A stretch of 38,161 nt of DNA, taken from Planctomycetota bacterium. GTDB taxonomy: Bacteria > Planctomycetota > Phycisphaerae > Sedimentisphaerales > Anaerohalosphaeraceae. The translations under genes were made by a program, and so were the position numbers. A model generated the notes under the pieces. The model saw only the letters and a program-made list of their open reading frames with translations, was not told the origin of the DNA and ran no database searches. This document shows, one piece after another, positions 1 through 8,600 of this stretch (position 1 is the stretch's first letter; every line of letters begins with the position of its first letter). The DNA is taken from positions 1 to 38,161 of the forward strand of contig DUZQ01000024.1 in the NCBI GenBank assembly GCA_013349435.1. The letters run 5' to 3'.

Positions 1-41
1 CGTTCCTCGTCATTGAGACGAACAATATACTTCTTATTCAT
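1..41 (-). CDS. IS630-like transposase, N-terminal fragment (cut by window edge)
   Basis: The minus strand reads ATG then MNKKYIVRLNDEE before the window ends. This opening (basic start, YIVRL, then D/E-E) is typical of IS630-family transposases, whose first residues belong to a helix-turn-helix DNA-binding domain. A GGAG ribosome-binding site lies about seven bases upstream (around 48-51). Only 13 codons are visible, so family assignment rests on a short match, and catalytic DDE residues and intactness cannot be judged. It lies just left of tRNA-Ser, which reads on the same strand. Confidence 0.6.
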   Translation of the reverse strand, partial: MNKKYIVRLNDEE

Positions 42-294
42 AATGGACTCCATAAAAAATAAAGTTTACAGAGTCATTATCGTACACATCGAATACGAAT
101 ATTTAATTTTTACAGAGCACTAGGCTCTGAGTTGGCTGTTTTTTGGCGTTTGCTTGTAGGTGACTTCTTCATTATCAAAAACCTCACTATCTGAAATCTT
201 TCACAATTTTTTTCACACGAGGGTTTCTGGTAATGATATCTTAAACGTAAGTCCTTGTCAAGCAAAGAATTCTAAAAAGGCAGGAAAAAATTAA
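42..294. other. AT-rich spacer between transposase start and tRNA-Ser
   Basis: No gene is seen. A short hairpin (CAGAGC, five-base loop, GCTCTG, near 114-130) is followed on the plus strand by GTTTTTT about eight bases later. It could be a terminator or part of the IS end. I could not identify the terminal inverted repeat of the element. Confidence 0.4.
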
Positions 295-382
295 CGGAGA
301 GGGCGGGATTCGAACCCGCGGTAGAGACAAGCCCTACACAGCCTTTCCAAGGCTGCTCCTTAAGCCACTCGGACACCTCTCC
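295..382 (-). tRNA. tRNA-Ser (anticodon GGA)
   Basis: The reverse complement folds as a class II tRNA. The acceptor arm GGAGAGG (376-382) pairs with CCTCTCC (296-302) and is followed by discriminator G. The anticodon arm reads CAGCC-TTGGAAA-GGCTG, giving anticodon GGA, which reads UCC and UCU. A long variable arm and the T arm GCGGG-TTCGAAT-CCCGC follow. The long variable arm plus GGA anticodon make serine secure. The 3' CCA is not encoded: the next bases on this strand are TTAA. Confidence 0.95.
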
Positions 383-482
383 GAGAAAGCTGCAGAATAA
401 CCACCGTAGGCCCGTTTTTCAACTTCAAATTTCAATCAACTGCGTTTCTTGGTTAAAATTATCGTTAACTAATGAACCATTT

Positions 483-1040
483 GTGCTGTTTCCAAGACTA
501 AGAAGGCAGATGAAAGACATTCTTTCGAGTATCAAAGACCAATTGCTGGTAATGGATGCCCGGGTTGGTGATTCCAAGGCTATGGAAAAACTTTCAGGCC
601 GATGGCAAAAACGCCTCTGGCTTTATACCTGCCGCATGACGAACAACAAAGAGGCTGCCTGGGATATTACACGGGAAACCTGGCTGGGAATAATAAGAGA
701 CTTGGGAAAATTACAACATCCAGCAAACTTCAAGCCCTGGGCATACAAGATAGCAACGAATAAATCAATTGACTGGATAAACAAATACAGAACCAATAAA
801 CATGTCGGCATCTAAGATGTTCACTACCACCAGCGCAAGGGAAAAAAGGACATTGGCGTCAGGGAACTATTGGAAGAATTAGATATAAAAAAGAAAACCG
901 TGCTCAGTCTGTATTATTTTGAACAGCTTAACATCTCGGAAATCAGTATGGCTCTGAATGTTCCTGAGGGAAAAGTGAAATCACGACTGCACAATATGAA
1001 GGAAAACCTGAAAAAAATCCGGCAAAATTATTTCGAATGA
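483..1040 (+). pseudogene. ECF-type sigma factor split by an in-frame TAA
   Basis: Codons 483-812 encode a sigma-70 region 2 segment (RLWLYTCRMTNNKEAAWDIT..TWLGI and NFKPWAYKIATNKSIDWINK). The frame is stopped by TAA at 813-815. The same frame then continues without further stops to TGA at 1038-1040. That second part is region 4: LLEELDIKKKTVLSLYY, then the helix-turn-helix EISMALNVPEGKVKSRLHNM. Together they make about 185 codons, a normal ECF sigma length, so one nonsense codon in the linker separates two intact domains. GTG 483 opens the frame; ATG 510, after AGAAGG, is the more natural start, although its spacing is short. A DUF6868-like membrane gene follows by 18 bases, probably a co-transcribed partner. 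It may be a recent pseudogene, a sequencing error, or a gene read through the stop. Confidence 0.8.
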
Positions 1041-1058
1041 TATTAAGGAGATACAAAT

Positions 1059-1298
1059 ATGGAGACGTTTGAGAAGATCACAATTCGATGTTTTGTTATT
1101 GCAATGGTACTAATGCTGATTTGGTTTTTCGTATTTCTTGTCTTTGGCGACTGCATGTATAAAATTCATTCGAAGTCGTTCGCACTGTCGAAACATGAAT
1201 TTGTGGTTGTCCATTACTGTGGACTGATGTTTACAAAGATTTATATTTTTCTGTTTTTCCTGGTTCCTTATCTCGCCTGTAAGTTATGTAGGAAATAA
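1059..1298 (+). CDS. Small two-helix membrane protein, DUF6868-like
   Basis: The product has 79 residues and two strongly hydrophobic segments, about residues 10-30 (FVIAMVLMLIWFFVFLVFG) and 55-75 (GLMFTKIYIFLFFLVPYLA). Between them is a short loop with IHSKSF and HYCG. The layout, including a GD..Y.IH motif after helix 1 and LVPYLA in helix 2, resembles DUF6868, a small inner-membrane family of unknown function often found beside ECF sigma genes. That family recall is from memory and was not searched. The start is well supported: AAGGAG at 1045-1050, eight bases before ATG. It is the probable second gene of a unit with the split sigma factor, so it may take part in signalling to or anchoring of the sigma factor (inference). 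Confidence 0.75.
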   Translation: METFEKITIRCFVIAMVLMLIWFFVFLVFGDCMYKIHSKSFALSKHEFVVVHYCGLMFTKIYIFLFFLVPYLACKLCRK

Positions 1299-1669
1299 TT
1301 TACCCCGTGTGATAATAAAGTCGGTAAGTTAGTTCTAATCTGGCTGTATTGGTCTTAGTTGTAGGTTGAGGCATGACGGGACTATCAGTTGCAAGCAGTA
1401 TCCTGCTGCTTAATTCCGACACAGTGCCCGGCAGGCAAATCAGTTAAATGTATACTGACAATACCACCGCAAGGCAGCAGAGTTACACCGAACAATTTCA
1501 GCTATAGTTTAGACACCGAATAATACTGGAGAAGCTTAAGGTTAAATTGCCAAAGCAGTCACCGCCGAAGGTATATAGCCATCAGTTGAAAAGTATGGTT
1601 TGTGGTGGAAGCCAACCGTCCTGGCGACATCAAAAATACCGATTTCAATGCCTAACTGCGAAAGTTGGG
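1299..1669. other. Non-coding stretch, nothing recognised
   Basis: Open frames on the plus strand here are short, start without ribosome-binding sites and have no recognisable protein pattern. I see no tRNA-like, CRISPR-like or terminator structure. The stretch is GC-moderate and could hold a structured RNA, but I cannot support one. Confidence 0.4.
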
Positions 1670-1933
1670 CTAATCAAGGGTAGCTACGGGGTGTATATGC
1701 TGGGGTTTTTCGTCGGGGGATGGGACAGGGCCTTGTTTGCTTTCGGCGGAAGTGATTCTGGAAATATCGGAAAGGAAACTTTCCTTTGTCATGCCAATGT
1801 TGAGCCGGTTATTGTTGAACCGGGCCATGAAGAAGAAATGGGCGATGGTCAAGATAATTGGAGAAGCTAAAAGAACGAAAAGTAAAATCAGTTCCACTGG
1901 GCCTAAAATTGCAGCTGAGACGTGCGTGGTCAT
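1670..1933 (-). CDS. Small hypothetical membrane protein
   Basis: The product is 87 residues from ATG 1933, which has AAAGGA seven bases upstream; a TTG at 1939 sits almost on that site and is unlikely. Residues about 9-35 form one long hydrophobic helix (ILGPVELILLFVLLASPIIL, then TIAHFFF). A polar tail of about 50 residues, rich in N, S, P and Q, follows and is presumably soluble. I do not recognise a family. It stands alone, opposite the nearby plus-strand genes, with no obvious partner. The good ribosome-binding site and clean membrane helix argue for a real gene; the lack of homology recall keeps confidence moderate. Confidence 0.5.
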   Translation of the reverse strand: MTTHVSAAILGPVELILLFVLLASPIILTIAHFFFMARFNNNRLNIGMTKESFLSDISRITSAESKQGPVPSPDEKPQHIHPVATLD

Positions 1934-1978
1934 TTCCAAGTCCTTTCAGAAAAAAGTTGCAGATAAAAAACCTCAGGC

Positions 1979-2000
1979 TTTCGCTACCTCGTTAGCGAAA
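1979..2000 (-). terminator. Hairpin, possible terminator
   Basis: A perfect 8-bp inverted repeat, TTTCGCTA / TAGCGAAA with a six-base loop, is followed on the minus strand by GCCTGAGG and then TTTTTT. It could end transcripts coming from tatD, about 230 bases upstream on that strand. The U-tract is separated from the stem by eight bases, so efficiency is uncertain. Confidence 0.35.
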
Positions 2001-2232
2001 TCCTCTACATCCGCACCCTCTCACCGTGACCACCCTCTCCGTCTGTTCATATCATACACATCAAATAGTAATGCTGCAAACACTATTTATAACGGCAAAA
2101 AGTTATTTGAACTTTAAAATTCCAGGCACAAAATCCTAAGCTTATCCCTATGAAGCCTGTCCCTGTGGAGGCAAAGAACGGGGATTCTAAACAATAACCA
2201 AAATCCAAAATCGGAATTCTCAAAACAACGAT

Positions 2233-3006
2233 TCAGGGCAGATTAAAGAAATTTCTGCTGGTTTTGGTAACTTGGCGGGCGAAATCGGCGAAATCCATAC
2301 CTTTCAACTCGGCTAATTTTCTTGCTGTATGGACCAGAAAGGCAGGTTCACAGGGCCGTTTGTTTCTCACAGGTTCAGGTGAAATATAGGGACAATCGGT
2401 CTCGAGCATCATTCTGTCAAGCGGTACTATCTTTGCGGCTTCTATCGTTTGGGCGACATTCTTTTTGAAAGTAACCATGCCCGTGAAGGAAATGTAATAA
2501 CCTCGCTCAAGAATAACCCTGGCCTGCTCGGCTGAGCCGCTGAAGCAGTGTATTACAACGCCGGTGAGTGTGCCTGCGAACCGGCCGAGGATTTGCATAG
2601 TATCGTCGAACGCATTTCGACAGTGCACAACAACCGGAAGTGAGAGTTTGGCTGCGATTTCAAGTTGTTTGCTGAACAGGCCTTTTTGTTCCTCGGCTTC
2701 TGAATATGTGTAATGGTAATCCAGGCCGGTTTCGCCGATGGCGACGACCTTGTCGGTTTGAGCGGCGGATTTGAGGAAAGAAATGTCTGCAGAAGATACG
2801 TCCTTTGCATAATGAGGGTGAATGCCGAGGGCGGCGTACATATTGTCGTATTTCGGCACAAGGGCAAGGACCTTTTCAATCTGAGCGCGGTCGGTGCCGA
2901 CGGTTATCCAGCCGGTGACTTTGGCCTCTTTGCTGCGGGCGATAACCGCTATATCATTTTCCAATTCAGCAAAAGTCAAGTGCGTATGCGTGTCAATCAG
3001 TTCCAT
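2233..3006 (-). CDS. tatD: TatD-family metal-dependent hydrolase
   Basis: The product has 257 residues, the usual TatD length. The TIM-barrel metal ligands are visible in order: THTHL near the N-terminus, GETGLDYHY around residue 92, VVVHCRNAFDDTM around 127, VIHCFSGS around 153 and LETDCPYISPEP near 205. The family contains Mg-dependent 3'-5' DNases/RNases with roles in DNA repair and RNA turnover; the physiological substrate here is not known. It is the last gene of the ffh-rpsP-trmD-rplS-yraN-tatD run, with 136 bases of degenerate repeat sequence between it and yraN. ATG 3006 is the natural start because MELIDTHTHL places the first histidines where the family has them. Confidence 0.93.
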   Translation of the reverse strand: MELIDTHTHLTFAELENDIAVIARSKEAKVTGWITVGTDRAQIEKVLALVPKYDNMYAALGIHPHYAKDVSSADISFLKSAAQTDKVVAIGETGLDYHYTYSEAEEQKGLFSKQLEIAAKLSLPVVVHCRNAFDDTMQILGRFAGTLTGVVIHCFSGSAEQARVILERGYYISFTGMVTFKKNVAQTIEAAKIVPLDRMMLETDCPYISPEPVRNKRPCEPAFLVHTARKLAELKGMDFADFARQVTKTSRNFFNLP

Positions 3007-3024
3007 TGTTTAGTCGTTAGTATT

Positions 3025-3116
3025 TATTTAGCACTCGAAGCGAAATTTCGAAATCGATCAATCGAGATTCTTCGCTGCGCCCTGTACCAAAGGTAACAGG
3101 ACTTCGTTCAAAATGA
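3025..3116. repeat. Degenerate interspersed repeat between yraN and tatD
   Basis: Imperfectly palindromic AT/TTCG-rich sequence (GCGAAATTTCGAAATCG, then ATCGAGATTCTTCGC) is followed by CCCTGTACCAAA and TTCGTTCAAAATGAC. The CCCTGTACCAAA word and the TTCG..TC(A/C)..ATGAC style recur at 13556-13650, which points to a shared intergenic repeat family. No coding capacity is seen. Confidence 0.4.
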
Positions 3117-3142
3117 CATCTATGTTTTCTCCAGAAAAATGT

Positions 3143-3541
3143 TTATGGTGTAAATGCATTTTCATAGTGCCTGATTTGCGGACGGCCTTTTCGGCCTAAG
3201 ACAACCGCAACAACATCAAAACGAAGCGGTCTGCCTTTGACCTTGTAGGTCTTCATGAAATACCGGGCCGTGCGAACGAGCCTTGCGCGTTTTTTCGGCG
3301 TAACCGTCCGGTGCGCCTCTGTGAAGCTTTCATCGGTTTTTGTCCTTACCTCCACGAAAACGATTGTGCCGTCGCTGTCGTTGACAATAATATCAATCTC
3401 GCCGAGTTTGCAGGTGAAGTTGCGGGCGATTGTCGTAAAGCCTTTGCGTTTCAAAAACCTCTCACACTTTTTTTCGCCCCACCTGCCAAGCAGCCTGCGG
3501 TCTTTTAAGAGCCTGCGTCTTGTACCCGGCAATAAGAACAA
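3143..3541 (-). CDS. yraN: YraN/UPF0102 family endonuclease-like protein
   Basis: The product has about 132 residues, typical for UPF0102. Family features are visible: GRWGEKKCERFLKRKGF, then ARNFTCKLGEIDIIV, FVEVRTKTDESF, and a C-terminal LRFDVVAVV. GEIDIIV and FVEVRTK carry the D and ExK of a PD-(D/E)XK-like nuclease fold. The biological role of the family is uncertain. The frame opens at TTG 3541, 17 bases after the rplS stop, and there is no nearby ATG; a TTG start is therefore likely but not proved. Its position directly after rplS is common in bacteria and supports co-transcription. Confidence 0.88.
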   Translation of the reverse strand: MFLLPGTRRRLLKDRRLLGRWGEKKCERFLKRKGFTTIARNFTCKLGEIDIIVNDSDGTIVFVEVRTKTDESFTEAHRTVTPKKRARLVRTARYFMKTYKVKGRPLRFDVVAVVLGRKGRPQIRHYENAFTP

Positions 3542-3558
3542 TGTTAATATGCCTTGTT

Positions 3559-3927
3559 TTACTTGATCACGGTATGTTCACTGTGGCGCTGAGAAAGCTT
3601 TACTCCCTTGCCGCTGCGCTTCCTCAGGTAGTAGAGTTTCGCTCGCCTCGCTTTTCCGCTCCTGACCGGCCTGACATCAAGAACGTTCGGCGAATGCAGA
3701 GGGAAGATTCTTTCCACGCCCTCGTCCGCAACAACACGCCGAACGGTAAAGGTTTCGCTCATCCCGCGACCTTTACGCGCAATAACCGTGCCCGTAAAGA
3801 CCTGTACACGGGTTTTATTGCCCTCCTGGATCTTGCAGTGCACATCGACTGTATCGCCTATCTCAAAATACGGTACCTTTTTCTTGAGGCTTTTGCTTTC
3901 CACAGAATCCAAAATTTCGGTTTTCAC
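3559..3927 (-). CDS. rplS: 50S ribosomal protein L19
   Basis: The 122-residue product has the L19 signature throughout: YFEIGDTVDVHCKI, TGTVIARKGRG, ETFTVRRV, GVERIFPLHSPNV and RSGKARRAKLYYLRKRSGK. L19 sits at the 30S-50S interface. It is slightly extended at the C-terminus (KLSQRHSEHTVIK). In the minus-strand cluster it follows trmD after a 300-base spacer with palindromic repeats and precedes yraN closely. The start ATG 3927 gives MKTEILDSVE, the normal length. Confidence 0.96.
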   Translation of the reverse strand: MKTEILDSVESKSLKKKVPYFEIGDTVDVHCKIQEGNKTRVQVFTGTVIARKGRGMSETFTVRRVVADEGVERIFPLHSPNVLDVRPVRSGKARRAKLYYLRKRSGKGVKLSQRHSEHTVIK

Positions 3928-4228
3928 AATTTATCCCTTGTTTTATACACAAATTACAGGTCCCCGCCGTCGCGGGGATGACAATATTAACACTGTTTTT
4001 CTTCTAATATATCAAGTTCAGTTAATTTGAGCCGGGCGCCCTCCTTGTCATGCCGGACTTTCTTGTCCTCCGTAGCCTTGTGCGAAGGAGGAATCCGGCA
4101 TCCAGAAAACTTACAATGTTCTTAGTAGGCTACATATCAGTCCTTTTTAACTCAAATTATTATTAGACACAGATTAATACTGTTTTAAGTCTTTTGAACG
4201 GCTTATTTTATCTTAAAGACCGGATTTG
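3928..4228. repeat. trmD-rplS spacer with two palindromic repeat hairpins
   Basis: The 300-base gap holds two elements. At 3961-3980 is TCCCCGC-CGTC-GCGGGGA followed by TGAC. At 4047-4107 is GTCATGCCGGA ... TCCGGCATCCAG with an inner CCTCC/GGAGG pairing. The GTCA(T) and ATCCAG ends match the style of the large inverted repeat at 20983-21054, so all three are probably one mobile palindromic repeat family. No gene is seen. As transcribed hairpins inside an operon they could shield or partly terminate mRNA (inference). Confidence 0.6.
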
Positions 4229-4903
4229 TCAAGTAAGTCCGGCCGGTTTTTTTTTTGTCCTTTCGAGGCTTTGCTTTTTACGCCATTCGGCGATTTTTGC
4301 GTGATCGCCCGACAGCAGCACGTCCGGCACCTTCATTTGGCAGAAAACCTCCGGCCTTGTATATTGCGGATATTCCAAGAGTCCATCGGTGAAAGATTCG
4401 TCCAGGGCCGAATCAGCGTCACCAAGGGCACCTTCAAGCAGCCTGACAACCGCATCTATCAGGACCATCGCAGCCAGCTCGCCACCGCTGAGCACGTAGT
4501 CTCCTATGGATATTTGCTCGGCATCGAGACCTATACGAATCCTTTCATCAAAGCCCTCGTATCGGCCGGCAATCAGTATAAGGCGTTTCTGGCTGCTGAG
4601 CCGGCGAACAATCTGCTGATTTAACCTTTCGCCCTGCGGCGACAGCAGGATGGCTTTACCCGCCTCGGCTGATTGAGCCTGCACATGCTCAAAGCACTCA
4701 AAAACCGGCCCGGGCATCATAACCATTCCGGGACCTCCGCCGTATGGTTTGTCATCTACTTTGTTGTATTTGCCCTCGGCAAAATCCCTTATATTTGAAA
4801 GAACTATCTTTACTATTTTTTCATCCTGCGCCCTTTTTAGTATCGAATAAGCCAAAGGTGATTCGAACATCTCCGGAAAAAGTGTAAGGACGTCAATTCT
4901 CAT
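4229..4903 (-). CDS. trmD: tRNA (guanine-N1-)-methyltransferase TrmD
   Basis: TrmD makes m1G37 next to the anticodon using S-adenosylmethionine, preventing +1 frameshifting. The 224-residue product has MRIDVLTLFPEMF at the start, KPYGGGPGMVM, GRYEGFDERI and IGDYVLSGGELAA, the last two forming the SPOUT trefoil knot that binds cofactor. LDESFTDGLLEYPQYTRP follows, with the conserved D and the tRNA-binding C-terminal domain after it. It starts nine bases downstream of the rpsP stop, so the pair is tightly coupled. In many bacteria rimM sits between rpsP and trmD; it is absent here. Confidence 0.97.
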   Translation of the reverse strand: MRIDVLTLFPEMFESPLAYSILKRAQDEKIVKIVLSNIRDFAEGKYNKVDDKPYGGGPGMVMMPGPVFECFEHVQAQSAEAGKAILLSPQGERLNQQIVRRLSSQKRLILIAGRYEGFDERIRIGLDAEQISIGDYVLSGGELAAMVLIDAVVRLLEGALGDADSALDESFTDGLLEYPQYTRPEVFCQMKVPDVLLSGDHAKIAEWRKKQSLERTKKKPAGLT

Positions 4904-4912
4904 TGCTCGCTG

Positions 4913-5611
4913 TTAACTTTCCGCCTTAGTTTTGTCGCCTTCGTCAGCCTGGGCTTCCTGGTCGGGATTTTCGGGTGTCTCCGGCGGCGGGGCACTTTCG
5001 GCTGCTTGCGCGGCTCGGCTTTTGTCTTCTGCGGATTCCTGGGCCTCGACGGTCTTGGCGGGTGTCTCCGGGGTCGGGGCAGGCTCGGGCTTTACAGTTT
5101 CCTCCGGAGCCGTGTCGGTTTCTTTGTTTTCGACTTTGACTTCTTCGTCCTTTACTGTTTCGGGAGCCTCGGCGGTCTTGGCGGGTGTCTCCGGCGGCGG
5201 GGCACTTTCGGCTGCTTGCGCAGCTCGGCTTTTGTCTTCTGCGGGCTCTTGGGCCTGGGCTTTTTCGGCGGCGACTTTTTCGGCTTTTGTGAAAAATTTA
5301 CCTTCCGCCCGGGCACGCAGCTTGGCCCTTTCTCTGCGCTTGGTTTTTTCCTGGCCGTGTTTGGTCTTTATGCCGAATCTTAACAATATCTGTGAAACCG
5401 CTTCAGTCGGCACGGCACCGGCATCGAGCCAGTGTTTTACCCTCTCAAGGTCAAGGACAACCTGCTTTTCCTCGTCCTTTTCGAGGGGGTCATAGTGGCC
5501 CAACTTTTCAAGAACCCTTCCTTTTTGCTGATTCCGGTTCTCGATGGCGTTTATCCTGAAAAAGGGCCTGTGCCGGCGACCGATTCGCATCATTCTGATT
5601 TTTACTGCCAT
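4913..5611 (-). CDS. rpsP: 30S ribosomal protein S16 with long low-complexity C-terminal extension
   Basis: Residues 1 to about 85 are a normal S16: MAVKIRMMRIGRRHRPFF, RGRVLEKLG-like KGRVLEKLGHYDPL, VKHWLDAGAVPTEAV and LLRFGI. After a basic linker (TKRRERAKLRARAEGKFFTK) comes a tail of about 125 residues made of A, E, P, K, T, Q and S. It contains a duplicated block beginning EDKSRAAQAAESAPPPETP near the middle and again near the end; the duplication is visible in DNA at 4973-5034 and 5184-5246. S16 is usually 80-130 residues, so this one is almost double. I chose ATG 5611, with AAAGG about ten bases upstream, over an earlier in-frame start because it gives the canonical S16 N-terminus. The tail is probably disordered and exposed on the ribosome. 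Confidence 0.95.
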   Translation of the reverse strand: MAVKIRMMRIGRRHRPFFRINAIENRNQQKGRVLEKLGHYDPLEKDEEKQVVLDLERVKHWLDAGAVPTEAVSQILLRFGIKTKHGQEKTKRRERAKLRARAEGKFFTKAEKVAAEKAQAQEPAEDKSRAAQAAESAPPPETPAKTAEAPETVKDEEVKVENKETDTAPEETVKPEPAPTPETPAKTVEAQESAEDKSRAAQAAESAPPPETPENPDQEAQADEGDKTKAES

Positions 5612-5680
5612 TTTATCTAACCTTTCAGTTTTTCTATGATTAATTCCCGCAACTTGCCCTGTGCAAATCACGAAACTCGT

Positions 5681-8600
5681 TTACAAGGATTTTTCAAAAC
5701 TTATACACTTTTTTTCAATATCTGGGTAAATCTTATCCAGTTTCTTCTGGATATTCTCTGTTTCCCTGACCGCAGTTACAATCCTGCAGTAATGTTTAAT
5801 ATCTGCCAGGGAAAGCCTCCTTCCTTTCCTCGACTTGAGCCACTTATCCAGAACCTGATAACCGCCTATGCGATATTCCCACATATCCGGCTTAACAGGC
5901 ACAAAATACCGGCCTTCATTGATATATACCGCTTTTTTTCCGGCATCATAGCTTATTTTCTCAACAAGATTATTACCTTTTCCTTCAAATTTAGCAACAG
6001 GTTTATCTAATTTTCTGGAAGTCATCAAATGCAGCTCTACCAAATTGTTACCCTGCCTGCTCATTAAGCGAAATACGCTAAAATCCCTGCAGACCGGAAT
6101 ACGCGGAAAATCGCTCTTGAGGAATTCGCCGTATTTGGTCCGGTAGGCGGGTGAATACAGAACTGCATATATGTAATAAAAGAGTGTCTCTGCTTTGATT
6201 TTTTTCCCGTAAGTTTTTTGAAGCGTCTCGAAAACCGAAGGATTTATGTTGACCTGACGCTGGTAACGCTCGGCTCCGTTAAACAAATCCACGTCCGGGT
6301 AAGTATAAAGAGGGAACACATACGAGCTTGAGGCGGTGTTGGGTGCGAGTACCGCCGCTGAAGAAATTGTCTTGCTAACCCAGCAATGCCTGAAAGACTC
6401 TCCTTTAACGATACGAGAGGTAATCATTGACAGATTTTCCTGCATCATGTGCCGCATGACCTCTCTCCGCCTTCTTTCTATAACCGCATCGTTGTAGAAA
6501 ATCCATCGACTGTCGAAAGGCCTGTAGAGGATATCCGTGACCTGCTTTTCCCATTTATCCTCCTGCCGGACTTTTTTGCGTGCGTCTTTGAGTTTCCACC
6601 TTGGGTTTTCCTTCAGGTCAAAGGCCTTTTTTATCATTCCATCAGGGATGCTTTCATCTCGGAACATCCTTAAGCGTTTGGACAGTTCAGCCTTCTCACA
6701 AGCGATGACTAACTTATCTCGGCTTGTTACGACCCCCACGCTATTTGTGCCGAATATATCCGTGATTTTTGTATACTTCTCATAACCGGCTAATAACTTT
6801 CCGTCTCGGCGCACAAAGAAATAAAAATCTTTTTCCGGTGTCAGTTTTTTCCACTTTGTGTTTTTGACATAATGACGTCCGAGCCAGTCATATTTTTGCT
6901 GCCGCAGTCCCCATAAATCGCTGTGCGAAACTTTCTTTTTCAGGCCTTTTTTCTTTACAGCTAAGATAATTGCTACGCCCTGCTGAATATCAAAGACATT
7001 CTCATCTTTAGAGCCGTCGGGGCATTTTTCTCTTTTCTTGCTGTTGCCGTGCAGGTCTAACACATAAATATGATTGAAGCTGTTCATTAAGGACCATCGC
7101 ATACCCCTGAAAGTCGGATTGTCTAAGTAGCTGTGATTGGTGATAAATCCGAGAACTCCTTCGCCCGCCTGGTCTATCTTCCACTGTGCAAAGCGGATAA
7201 ACTTTACATAATCATCCTGCAACCACTTGGGATTCTTTTCACCGAGGTCCTTCCCATCTACCTTATAATATTCTTTGATTTCCCTGCTTATCCACGGTCC
7301 CGTGTTGGCTGAATGTCCTGAATAAGGTGGATTTCCCAAGATGACAAGGATGGGCTTTTGTTTTTTTATTTCGCCGGCGGCGTGAGACTCTCTGGATAAG
7401 GAACTCGTACCCGGCAGGTTACTCTCTGCAAGCTCCTTCATATCGAGCGTATTTGTCAGGTAGAGCTTAAACCGGTCGTCCCGGTCGAGCGTGTATCCAA
7501 ATTCCTCAAGGAGAAAGCCCATCTTGAGGTGTCCTATTGCGTATGGCGCCATCATCAATTCGAAGGCATAGAAATTTTTCAGAATATGGTTTTTTATCAG
7601 CTCGCTTGTGCCGCCCCGGCCGTATTTATCCGCAAATTCCTGAACACCGACACTTGCTGCTTCGGCTAAGAACGTAAGTGTTCCGGCACCCGGGTCGAGT
7701 ACGGTTATCGAACCAGTCGCCAGGCCGTCCGGCTTATCAAAATAATCTTTCAAAATTGTGTTCAAAGAGTTAACAATGTAAGATACGACTTCTTGTGGAG
7801 TGTAATAAACACCACGCTGTTCTCTTTCTTTCGGGTCGTATTGGGCAAGAAATGTTTCATAGAAGTGCACAACAGGGTCTTTGCCTTTACCTTCAACGAA
7901 GTACTTGTGGAGAATTTGTTTTACATCGGCTGCTGCGAGTATGTCTGCAATATCATCAATTATCCAGACAAGTTCATCGCCCGGCTCTTCCAGTGAAACG
8001 AACCGAAACACATCCCGCAGAATGCCGATAGTTCTCGGGATATTGTCAAATGCAAGTTTTCTGTTAAATTCACCCTTACATCGCGTGCTCGCCGCAAAAA
8101 GACCGTAAGTGATGGTCTGTGCATAGATGTCGGCGAAATCCTCTTTTTTAAGGGCGGCAATCAGGTGTTCGCGAAACGCCTCATAAAATCCCGCCGGGTC
8201 GCCGGTGCCGCCGTCAAGTGCAAACAGAACCTGCTCTCTTAAGTAATGTGTCCTTTTGGCAAGTGCCTGAGCTAACGTTTTCGGCGTGTATGTTCGAGGT
8301 AGTGAAAAAGAGAAGAACTTGTCTAATAAACTTAAAAACTTTTCTTCGTTTTCCACCGGTGGGACCGTTTTTAGTTGTCCGGCGATAAAACGACGCCCGA
8401 TTTGAACTTTATCAGTCAAGGCGCCGTTCCGATATAATCGGAATTCAAAAAAATTTGTCAGTATTACGTTGGCAAAGGAGTTCAGATATCGCTTTAACTG
8501 CTGCGATTCGGCTATCTTATCAAGATTTTCTTCTGTCGGTGGTTTTGCTTCAATGTAACCTACTATATGTTGTCTGCCGTCCCAGATACGAAAGTCGGGA

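Noticed and set aside
1547-2117. Plus-strand frames of 107 and 126 codons
   Set aside because: No ribosome-binding sites and no protein pattern; they oppose a better-supported minus-strand small membrane gene.
4932-5495. Plus-strand frames of 187 and 125 codons opposite rpsP
   Set aside because: They are shadows of the repetitive, GC-rich S16 tail; composition is A/G/S or G/F/L repeats and no ribosome site is seen.
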